A stretch of 64,000 nt of DNA, taken from Acanthaster planci (taxonomy: Eukaryota > Echinodermata > Asteroidea > Valvatida > Acanthasteridae). Below, one piece after another: positions 47,710-58,700 of this stretch. Both the position numbers and the translations under genes were made by a program. How positions within the stretch are numbered: the first letter of the stretch is position 1; the number at the start of each line of letters is the position of its first letter. The DNA lies in assembly GCF_001949145.1 (NCBI RefSeq), contig NW_019091362.1, forward strand, positions 11,686,637 through 11,750,636, written 5' to 3'. Below the pieces are notes generated by a model. That model had not been told where the DNA came from. It saw only the letters and a program-made list of their open reading frames with translations, and did not search any database.

Positions 47710-50700
47710 GTTTTCGTGTAAGCATGTTGTCAGCAATAATTAGTAACAGTTTTAAAGTTTGTGCAGTGGGCTAGAGACTCCAAATCAAGACATTATATAT
47801 TTTATCGAACTAAAGGTGTTCTCAGTGTTAGGTATGCGAGACTCCTCATTAAATGTAGCTTATATTGATTGGATGTATATGGTACATGTAATGTGTACAC
47901 GTCATAAGCCATCTTTGCAAGACTTACATTTCATCTGCTTCACGAAGATTTACGTTTTGTAGTATAGTAGGTAGTATAGCCATGGAGCATTATGTGTACA
48001 CTGAAGAGATGACGGAAGACTCATCCTCGTGTTTTTTTCCTGTTCTTGGGCGTCTGGGTGGAGACAGTGTGTCCACAAGACCGTCTACTACTTTGGTCCC
48101 TGTGATGATAACGTGGAGAATATCTGCATGGGATAGAAATGTCAATTCAATTGCTATTTTTAACCCTTAAGATAATTTCAATCAGGCTGCTCGTATAGAA
48201 TCTTCATTTGCTTTTTTATGTGTATGTTATAAAGTGCTGTATTTCGAATGTTTGTTGGCATGAAGGGGTGTTTGTGACATTGATTTAGTCGCTGCGTAGG
48301 TTTCAGGATCATTTCCTAATTCGGAAATTTAGGACCTCAAGTTACAAGTCTCAGGTTTGGGGTTTGAGGGCTACGATAATTGGTTTGGAGCTTAGGTGTC
48401 GATTGCGTGTGGTTTTAGAATGTTTTGTAGAATTTGAATATTAGGAATAAATGGCTCATTAACCTACGGTTTGGTTTTGTGTCTTTAATTTGTGTTGTCT
48501 GGTGATTTCTACAGCTACCTTACCCTACCCTCTGCACTGTTGCATATCGCTACTTGATGTTTTCAAGTAGCGGCAATAAGGTTCGGCAATCTAAAGCATT
48601 AATAAAGACATATTCCTTTTTACAAAAATAGAAAATAGATCGAAGGACTTTGGAAAAACCTGCAGATTAAGGATTTTCTGTTATGCAACAAAGTAACGAC
48701 CAACACAGTGTTAAGATTAAGACTACTCACATGTATTAAAAGAAATGGTCAACATCAACCAAATTAAAGCCTTTGATATAAATATTTTCCTTCAGTCCAA
48801 AACGCAATGTGATGGGAGATGAATCCTGGTCTGGTTCACGTCTAGGAGACAGACTTGCAGCAGTGATTCAGCCAAGGACACAACTTTTCTATCAAAGGCC
48901 ACACATAAAACTTCACTCCATAGAAATAAACAATTTTTGTACACAGGTATGCTGCAATACCCGTTACTAATCACATGCCCAAAAGCCTGTGATTAATTTG
49001 ATAACAAAGAAGAAATTGACATGCACAGCAACATCGTTACTGAATCAAAGGTCACAGAATGAGCCTTCAGTTTTACGCAGAAATCAATGTCACAGGACGA
49101 AATAAAGAAGTCGCAATCATTACTTTTCAATAATGTGTATGCAGAGTCAGTAAGGATGGCATCCCTATGCAGAAACCACTCATGCACATCATTTGACAAA
49201 ACAGGTGTTCACTTGGTCATTGGTTGCTTTAAAATGTTGTCCATTCATGGATCATTTTGGCTTGGTAGAGAGTGTCTTTTTGTGTGACTTTTGATTCACA
49301 CAAACACACAAAACACACGTAAATACAAGTACAATGTTCACAGTCCCTGTGTGCACTTGATGCACGTTGAGTACAGTAATGCTCGCGACCTGAATTCCAA
49401 GCAAATAGAACCAAGCTTTTTGCACAAAAATCATACAAAATCGACAACTTAAGATCTTAGATGCTCTTGATCGTGCCGGATAAAATGATTCACTTAATTC
49501 TTGCTTGAAGACTGACAGTTCTGCGTGCGCTGGAAAATGCCCCTGTCAAGTGAGGGCGCACTGGCATCCCTCATAGTAAGGCCTTGTTAATTTGATTTTG
49601 GGTCACTCAACTTAGCGAGCACGGCATTTGCAGACGTTTTTCCTTGTGAGTTTTTCCCTTTTTCATTTATGATCCACGTAACAGAAGATATCAAAACATG
49701 TGAGGCCAACTGTGAATCACTCCAACGGTGTACTCGCACAACAGTGACTTTTCCACATATTCAAGGGAAAAAGTTCCATACCTAGACGTCAAGTACAAAT
49801 TGAGCCCTGAGCTCAACTCAAAGCAGGCGCAGTTTCTCCCTGCGAGGGACTTGGAGGCTCATTGTAGGAACTGCTCTTCGCTGATTCTCAAAAGGATATG
49901 AAATACGTGCGTTTCGGTCACGTGGTTACCAACAAAAAAAACCACTCCCAACCCCATATAGCTCTTTTTCAACCTATGGGGGATGCTTGTTCTCAAGGTG
50001 GATTGGAAACACTCAGCTGTTTTCCTGAATTTAAAGTAGGGTTGGATCCTACATTTTTCTGAAAGAATGTTGTATTTTGCTACCACTTGTTCGTGTCACA
50101 GGATTCTTATCTCTAAAAGGTCGTTCGTTTCAGAAATGCTGAGAAAACATAAATTTGGACCTAACCCAAAATTCAAGTTGTTGATTTGAAAGTACCTTCA
50201 AATTTTTCTGTCATCCACACAGACTCTATAAAAAATCGTTGACGCAGACGCAGGATGCAACTTTTTTTCCCCCAACTTTTCAGTGGGTCGAGGACAAACG
50301 TAAGGACTCTTATCTCTGAAACGTACTGTTATGAACATTGTTGTGTTGGAGGACCAGTTGATGACCAGTTAATTAACGTAGGATTTTCTTTCCCAAAAAA
50401 GCTGCAAGGGCGTATTTTTACCGCAAATTCTTCAGCCTTACAATTGCGCTTTGAACCAACTAAGCACGACGCGTTAAGAAATGAAAAAAAATGCTGCCCC
50501 AATTGTTAACATAAAAGCTGACATTAATGAAAATCTATCAAAGTCGAAAGCTTTTTGGCTTCAAGATGTGGTTTTGCCATCTATGAAAAGACGATTTATG
50601 TGCATTTTTCGGTGTATCGAGTGCCACTTTGTTTCTTTTTGGTGAAATGAGGAAAACTGTTATGCCGCTGTTTTTGTCTTCTCCTCTTTCGTACCATCGG

Positions 50701-51430
50701 CGTTTGTAACGAGTATTTGACCGGGCTCAACAATTTGTGCTTCAAGTCGTTTCGTATTATACATAGTATCTCGAGTATACACCATTTTGGTTTCTCTGGC
50801 GTCCAAGCTCACAGTCATGGGCGTAAATCCTAGGGGCATTGGGGGTCTTTCCCTATTTTATTTTACAAGGGGGACGGTGTATTGAATTACCCTCGTCCCT
50901 GTTCTTTTGTGGTAAGAAAAAAGAATAGGGGGATTGTGAAGTATTTTTCTGAATTGCCGACAACCCAAATGTATTCAATATAAAAAGAAAATGTTCTTAT
51001 GAAATATTCTGTAGGAATGTATTACATATTAAAGGTGTACATCTGTTTAATGGCCATAGCCCCTCTGCAGTGTTATGATTTTGTCTTTTTTTGTCCTATG
51101 GCAGACCCAGTACAACCTTCAGCTTCTTTTCTGACCTCCCCATACTGTATTTAAAAATACTATTTAGATTTCCCCAAATGTATTCCAACGCTTTTAGAAT
51201 GACAAATAAACCTAAACCTGAATATGGTGTCAACCCCCCTCCCCGGTTTGCAAATAGCTGGGCAAGTCATTCCCACTTTCAACCTAGCCCCCCCCCCTTT
51301 TCCAGGCAGCACAAATTCCCGCTACTGCACCGTCTTTCCGCATTGCTTAAGTGTGTATTATAAGGTTTATGGCCCTAAATACAATGATCGTACACAGGCA
51401 AAGTCGAGATAGTTAGAATGGTCGTGACCC
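47710..51430. other. Intergenic, no gene recognised
   Basis: Short open frames only, with no recognisable domain, RNA gene or repeat family. Sequence such as CATGGGCGTAAATCC near 50818 resembles a short transposon end but no partner was found. Confidence 0.35.
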
Positions 51431-51439
51431 CGAAACGGT

Positions 51440-51700
51440 ACCTTCATTGCTGCTCCAATACGGACTCATAGGCAGTCTACAAAGTGTGACCTCAGCTGTA
51501 ACCTTAACTCTGTCATTTAACCGCTGCTTTGATTTCTCTCGATTTCTCGCGCTGCCTTACTTCACAGTAGAGTATATTGCATGCATGTTAGCAAGATATA
51601 CCAAGGTGACTCATGCTCTCTCGATTCTCCCCTGCAAACATAATACATGTACAATTTTTTGTCAGCATTCATCGACTCTTGGCGAGTCGATTAATAATAT
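51440..51700 (+). promoter_or_regulatory. Orphan copy of the B/C upstream region
   Basis: Contains GGCAGTCTACAAAG (51471-51484), then TAACCTTAACTCTGTCATTTAACCG, TTCACAGTAGAGTATAT and GCTCTCTCGATT, in the order seen upstream of gene B. No ATGGCG signal-peptide exon follows nearby. It may be a relic of a lost B/C-type gene or a distal promoter of gene D, whose first exon is 4 kb away. Confidence 0.4.
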
Positions 51701-51835
51701 TACATGACATATTAATAATATTAATATCAACATATTAACATAACATATTAACATATACATGACATATAAATAATATTAATATCATTAATATGTCATGTAA
51801 CGTTTGCACCTTTAATACGATATTAAAGGTGCAAA
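51690..51835. repeat. AT-rich palindromic repeat
   Basis: AATAATATTAATAT, ATATTAACATA and ACATGACATAT occur in direct and inverted form. TTAATATGTCATGTAA near 51780 mirrors TTACATGACATATTAA near 51700. Confidence 0.55.
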
Positions 51836-52772
51836 AGTATCCAGCAAGGGAAGTAAATAATATAGATAATTGACATAATTATAACGCCATCGGTGGACAG
51901 TAACAGGACAATAAACATCCACCCTTCAAAGAACCTTGAAGCTCATATCTAATATCTAATATCGGTTGAAATCTTGCAGGTTCCTAGAAAGGAAATTGTT
52001 ATGCAGGAAATTGACAGGATTTGTTGGTGACGTCGTTAAATGAGGAGCCATGCATGCGACTATAAAAATGCCACCTTAATTAACTTTTGTTTTCATCATG
52101 ACTTAATCATGTCTTTTCTTATATGATTTTTCAGCATTTTACATAGTTCCTTTTGCTTTGTTATTTGTCTTTATTAGTTTGAACCACTCAAGGACACAAT
52201 AACCCAACTATATTTGATAAATTCATTGTCAAGTGGCTCAAACATTTTTTACTACTGGTATTTTACCTAGGTAAACACATGTAGAACGTTCAAGACTTAC
52301 ATTAAGGCCTCAACTGCATTGAAAAATAATGGAAATTATTAGTCTTCCGAATAATGGCCTTGCTCAAAGCTGCCTATCCCTGAGCGAACAATGTTGTAAA
52401 CCATTCCACCCATGTTCATTAGCACTCATGATTAAGCCAAGCGATTAGATAGACAACATGTACCAGGGTATACGTTAAAGGCTACAAAAATTAATTTTCG
52501 GCATCCCTTACACGTCAGGATTTAATATTGCACAAAGGAAGGCAGCAATATTAGTGGGGCTGATTTCTTCAAAACGGAATGTATTCACCGCACATTTAAC
52601 TCAAAGTTGTTGCTATCTAAGTAAACAATACACCAAGCGTTGTTCAATTAAGAAACGTTTCTTTATAGGCATACAAATTGGTATTTATGTGGTGTGCAAT
52701 AAAACCGAAGCTTTATACGAAGTGGTCCCGTTACTTCAATACGTTGCAATCCTTGGGGCTTCTCCGCACTAG

Positions 52773-53060
52773 TTATAATATTGACATCACAGATGGCGGA
52801 GTAACAGGACTTCTAGTGGGGGCACGGCTAGACGTGGTTGTACTTCGGTGTTTGTGAGCCGTTGCCACCATTGCTATCCCAGTATTAGCGCAAGCAACCG
52901 TTGTAGTCTCCAGGGTGTGAATCTGCGATCCATAGGGAGTCCAGGCCTTGCAGCCATACAAGGGGAAGGACACACAAACAACACTGAAGACCACCATCTC
53001 TGTTTGGGGTGTTAACCTAAGATTAAGTCTCCATGGGAGAGCCTACGAAACGCTGACGCA
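52773..53060 (-). mobile_element. Decayed LINE C-terminal fragment
   Basis: One minus-strand frame has VCVSFPLYGCKAWTPYGSQI. Another continues with TNTEVQPRLAVPPLEVLLL. These match the LYGCE.W and PPLE..L..RQLRWAGH-type region after the reverse transcriptase in several LINE families. At least one frameshift is present and the rest of the element is absent. Confidence 0.5.
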
Positions 53061-53290
53061 GCACAACAGATTGTCCTAACTACTCTCTATACCAGGACAT
53101 ACTAAGGCAAACCTGAAATCATGTACCGCATGTTAGTTGAGATTTTGCTTGCTAAGTACCACGTGACAAGCCTGCGCTCTCCAGTTATTGAAACAACCGA
53201 TAGTCTTCAAGAGNAAATATTGTGAGATTTGCAATGCGTTCCGTGGAGTCTTCAACGAAGGTAAGTGAAGTCGAAATCAAATTCTCCCAC

Positions 53291-53394
53291 CAGTGGCAAA
53301 GCAAGGATGGGCAAGGGCCAACTGGGCCCTGTAGGAACGGTTGCTTCCCCTCTTACCTTCTCTTAGAAGAGCCTGGCTACGGGCTACGCCACTG
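53291..53394. mobile_element. Very short hAT-like element
   Basis: CAGTGGCAAAGCAAGG at the left and CCTGGCTACGGGCTACGCCACTG at the right are imperfect inverted repeats with CAGTGGC ends. Flanking octamers TCTCCCAC and TGTCTCAC differ at two positions, compatible with an old 8-bp target duplication. Confidence 0.4.
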
Positions 53395-53399
53395 TGTCT

Positions 53400-55670
53400 C
53401 ACTAACCTTTTGGCGAGCAAAAAAAGGTGGATAGGTGTTATCGAAATTCCACTTTTTCACCAAGGCTTTTCTAAAAGAAGAGATTTCAGAATCCAAGAAC
53501 GTGAAAGCAACGCACTGCTTGTCCCTATGCTGTCACGAAGACGCATTCTCTCACCGTTAAACCCTAGTGTCTTCTAAACACAAATGAAACGCAAATCTGT
53601 AGCACTTTTTAAACATTTTTACACGTCGATAAATTAACACATATGACATATCTATATGCTAAAAACACTTTTTATTTAATAAAAGAAACGTATGTTTATA
53701 GTTAAGTCTATGGATGTGATTTGCACATGTTCGGTTTTGAAAAGTTTAAATTATAAAACCGCCTGTGAGGTTATTACTTAAACGCCTAAACTTCAAGCCA
53801 CGTTTTATACAATTTGACAAATAGTGGTTGCCTATTATTGGGTAACAATGACATATACACGTGTTCAAGTGATATATATTAGCAGTGACGTGAAGAGTGG
53901 CAAGCCAACTGCTACAGCTTTAACACGAGAACACACATGATTGAACTAATATTGACAAACCTTATTTTTCAGAACATTATCACCCATCCGAGATCCTGAG
54001 ATATCTGTGCCAGTTATATGAACGAATATTTGTAAGAAACGAGTAAATGCAACTCTGATAAGTCCAATTTCATTTTGCAACTAACAACAGCCAGCAGAAA
54101 TTAAAAACATTGCCGTGACAGTGTCCTTGCCGCCCATTTTGGATTTCATCGAACTTATAGACGTTTTTTGTCTGTTGAAAGCTAACATTACTTCTTAGAC
54201 TAACGTGCATTTTCGCCGGCTTTTAGCGTTTAACTGAAGGAGACATGTTTTCCACAATTTACTTAAATTCTTAATAATAACTGCTCCTTATTTTCATCCG
54301 TGAGATGGGTTCTATGGGCTATTATCTTGTCGAGTTGTATACTTTACATAAAGAAGACTTTGAAACAGAAAGAAGTTCGCCGACTGGCATTCTGTAGGCC
54401 TCTTGTGTAAAGCCAGACACCCAGCTTCATTGGCCTGAAATTTTTTGCGTCTGTAACAACTTGGTATTTATATGGCAAAGGCAAAAGTCACTACTTCGTC
54501 CTTTTTATTTCTCACTTTTGGATGCCTTCGCCCCCATCCAGGTTTAATTATAATCAGAACTCTGACACCACCTTTAGAGCTCTGTAAACTCAAATTTCCT
54601 TTTGTAGAAGTACTCCTTATCGGTTGAATGGAACCAGGTTGGTTGGTGCATTTCATAGTCGTTTGCAACCGAGCGAGATGCAGTTTCGCCCAAAGAGCCC
54701 CTGTTGCAGAAAAATTGTGCCCTCGTTTGGTTAGCTAGGGGCCTCATAGGAAATTGTCATTTTTATCACTCTTGACACCAACAGGAGAAACGAGAAGGTT
54801 TTTTTCTTTTCAATGCCGTACCTAATATTTTATTCACTTTTATGTTGTACAGATTGTAAGCTTTGAAATCATTTTGTGGTTTGAAAACTCCTCCTACCTT
54901 TCTCTTTTTCGATTTGTCACGGCAGAATTATTTTTGTCGGGGGGGGCATTCGTTTGCTGTTACATTTGGTCTATTATCCCTGGTAGAGTAAATTCGACAG
55001 TTACATTTTGTGAGAGGAGCGGAGCGACTCGAATCGGTATAGGCATTTTTGTAATGTGAACATTTCTGAAAACAGAACAAAAGCGTCTTGCAAAATCTCT
55101 CAGTTTGAAGAAACTGACAAATCAAAAAGGACAACTGCGTGTCTTGAAGACACATTGTGTTGTTCCCAGAACTAAATACCCCATGTAAAAAGTTCAGTCT
55201 TCAGGATAACATTCGGGTGACCTTTACAGGGTTCTGTGCAGACATCGAAAACTGCAAATAAAAAGAAGCCAGGCTTATTCAATCCAGCATCTTTTAGCCA
55301 ACACGTGGCATACTGCGTTTGGCCTTTTAGGTTCCACCGACTAGACTGGGTATGCTTCCACTCACAACTGGTTGATCATTGAAATCAGTAGCACTGAATT
55401 TAGACAGAAATTATCAAGATAGTATTGCCCCTTTGGGACCACACTTCATGTAAAAGAACTGACTACCTTCCTCTGTACGTTACAAAGGAGTACGTGTATA
55501 GATCGTTAGGCCAATAATAGCATGGCATTGGCTTGTCTGCGTTCGCACTGCCCTCTAGTGAAAGAGTACAGCAAATACGACTAGGGTCAAAAATTGAGTC
55601 CAAACTCCACACACTACTGCTGTAAATAATGTTATGTGTATAGACACAACCCAAGGCAACTCTCGAAAAG
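53400..55670. other. Region upstream of gene D, nothing recognised
   Basis: No exon, RNA gene or repeat that I can name. The sequence immediately before 55671 does not show the SAGTCTACAAA-type block found upstream of B and C. Confidence 0.4.
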
Positions 55671-55728
55671 ATGGCGTACGTCAGGCACGTAGCTGTTGTA
55701 ATGGCATTGGTTCACGCGTCATCACAGT
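55671..55728 (+). CDS. Gene D exon 1: signal peptide
   Basis: ATGGCGTAC start, as in gene B. VAVVMALVHASSQ forms the hydrophobic core and cleavage region. The donor CAGT|GTAAGT leaves phase 1 and joins cleanly to the Ig1 exon. Confidence 0.75.
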
Positions 55729-58700
55729 GTAAGTTTTGCCACAGCCATGCAAACGAAAAACACCGTTTACTGCCAAACATGTAGCCAGCCGTAAAAGAGT
55801 GATAACCACCACATGTATTTAGTTGGGAATTTCCGAGTCACCGACCTAATAACAAGGCTTAACATTCTGAACAGTCTCTTGTTTTATGTTATGCTTGTGC
55901 TCCACATCGTCCTGTGGTGACAAATTAGAATTTTGTGTGCATATTTGTGATAAATGTAGGTAAATGCGAATCAATGACATAGATTCCAGTTGATAAAGGA
56001 TATGAGCTTGTCTGAATTTGGCCCAAGAGCAAATGGCATTTTTTGCTGGGTAGCCTAGAATGTAAATTTCTTTTTACTATTTCCATGATGGCCTGTCGGG
56101 TTAAGGCAAAATGTGAGGGCTTTTTACGCATTTATGGATTGAAATAGCCTCTCTCTCATCATTTGTGAACCCCCCCCCCCGAGATTATGGGCCTTTGCCC
56201 CCCCCCTCCACAATTCTTGTATGCCAAAGATTACAGTTTTCACTTGAATAATGTGCATTTCAGGAGTCATCAGAAATGTTTAATGTATGATGTGTAAAAT
56301 GGGGAAACGTGTCATCATTACTGGACATGTTCGGGCCCGCGGTTACACCACTATGTAGTCAACTGCTTTCCCCGCGAGTAGCCACGCCCACAAAATTACA
56401 CGGGGTAGCGACGTGGATAAAAAATATCCAGGTCATTTCCCGGTTATGGCTGTAGCTCGGTACCCCGATGAACATGTACGACAGTTTTGTGGCTGCTAAT
56501 ACACCCATGAGCTCCCATCTCTATCTGCAATCCGTTTAGTGCTGCGAAAGTACAGTAAATACCAGTCACAACCCAAACAGCCGTAACCTGTTGGCACATG
56601 TCCGTCAACAGAGAGACCCACTTACTGCGAGAGATCGTATGGGTTGGAAGCCTAAGGAATACTGGTATTTCATTAGGCCGTACTCTACAACGGTTACAGC
56701 TGGGTTGAAAGGACTTGGCAGTCTTAAAGGACACTTGTAGGTCGAGAATTACAAAAATCTTCAGCTTAATTCCACAAAAAACAAACAACAACATTTATTT
56801 AAAAATGAGGCGACAGGTACGCGTCTTTTATCTCGGTGGTTTATAGAAGGGTTTTAACAATGTGCCCGCGAAATACAGCCACACACACTGTGTTCAACTT
56901 TTTGGTGTGAATTCCGATCGACGCTCACATACAGCTGTTGGTTGCATATCATTTGGCGTACGTAACCAGTGACACATCGTCTCGGTTATTTTCAAGTGAA
57001 TGGTTGCCTTTTTCTTTGGGTTTTTTTCCATTGTTTCTGTCATTCTTGACCTATGGAAACAGCGTCTGCGTGAACTCCAAACTGTAGGTACATAAATATT
57101 TGCAACGTTATACAATCTCAAAAACAAACGTCAGTGAACAAGGAGACTTAAGAACAAGATTGACGGAAATGAAACGCCGTTGTTTTTGTTTTTTTTTGTT
57201 TTTACTAATCTCAAGTCGACTTTTCAAAAGATATTGGTGAAAGAACACAAAGCAAAATTCCAACATGAGTGTTTCAGGGTGATGTCAGGCAGGAATCATT
57301 TGTCCAGAACTTATCAACTGTTATAGGACGGCCCCGTACATGTAAAATCCCCGTAGCTAGGGTTCTGGAAGCTTCCTGGTTGGCCTTTACTTTCGGGCAA
57401 TGTATTACAGAGTGCGTCACGATTATTTCTAAGCAAAATGTCTAGATGTTATGCCCCTGGCCCTTATAGGATTGAGGGTAGGGGGCTTGCCGTGCATTCA
57501 GCCTACACGCACATTTCGACAACTTGGGTTTTTTTCCCGTTTGGTTACCCGTACAGATTGGGACCTTGCCATGACCACGTCTCCACGGGGCCCTGTCGTC
57601 GAGGGCACTGATGTCTTATGCACCTGCATCATCGACAGCGATCCACCCTCTGGCGGGTGGATTCAGTGGCAGTTCAGCCTTGATCAGATATTCTCAACTG
57701 ATCTCACTGAACCGACGTATCAAGTAATCTACACGAACCTGACTCTAGGTGAGGTGCACGGAAACCAATCTGGCTGGTACCGATGCGCTGGGAGCAGATT
57801 AATGCCTTCGTCTAATTGGAAGCCAAGAGCATTCTCGAAGTGGACGGCTGTTAAGATCTTTTGTAAGTAGATTTAGCTTCCAACAAAGTGAAAGCAACGC
57901 ATACAAAACCTTTTTACTCGCAGTTTCCAAATCAGTTGGCCTATAGCATGCTTAATGAAGCAAAGTTGTTATTAAATCTCAGCTGTTCATGATATGCGTC
58001 TGTCATCACAGCCGCAAATTTTTAAAAACGAAAGAAATCCCCCCAAGCCACATTATTTATGAGATCCAAAGCGGTTCTGAAGACTTTCGCAAGGTTCACA
58101 GAACAAGTTCATTCCTATTTGTCTCCGACGCTAGATCGCCCTGAAATTACGAATAAAGACAGGACGTGGATTGGCGCTGACGAGAACCACCCAGCTACTT
58201 TAGAGTGCGTCATCGTGGGTAATCCCCTTCCTACGGTCATGTGGTACAGTACCAAAGACACTGCAATAACTAACGACACTGATCCTGGTCGAGTTTACCT
58301 GAAAGATACCATATCTGGAGATGAAATTACGGGATTTTTAATCGAGAGTCAATTGACCATCTTCACAGTGCGGAGCACCGACTACGGAATATACAGATGT
58401 AGAGCTGCCAACAACATCAGTTTGTATGATGAACATGAAATACATTTGAATAATACAGGTAAATTTAGTACATGGCTTTGTTCCCCCTCTCTGTTGTTAT
58501 GACGCTCATATGTAATGCAATGATCTCCATGTAAACAAAACTGGACTGGCGATAGGTAGTTAGAAGTATATAGAAGTCACTGCGCTCCATGTTAGGCTTA
58601 ACATGATTTTCAATGATTTTCAAAATGGGAGGGCCAGTTGATAGATCATCAGGCATCAGTCATCCATAAGTAGATCCATTAAGCCTTACCCAATTATACA

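Noticed and set aside
56444-56794. 116-codon minus-strand frame in gene D intron 1
   Set aside because: No recognisable domain, no splice partners, no paralogous copy in the window.
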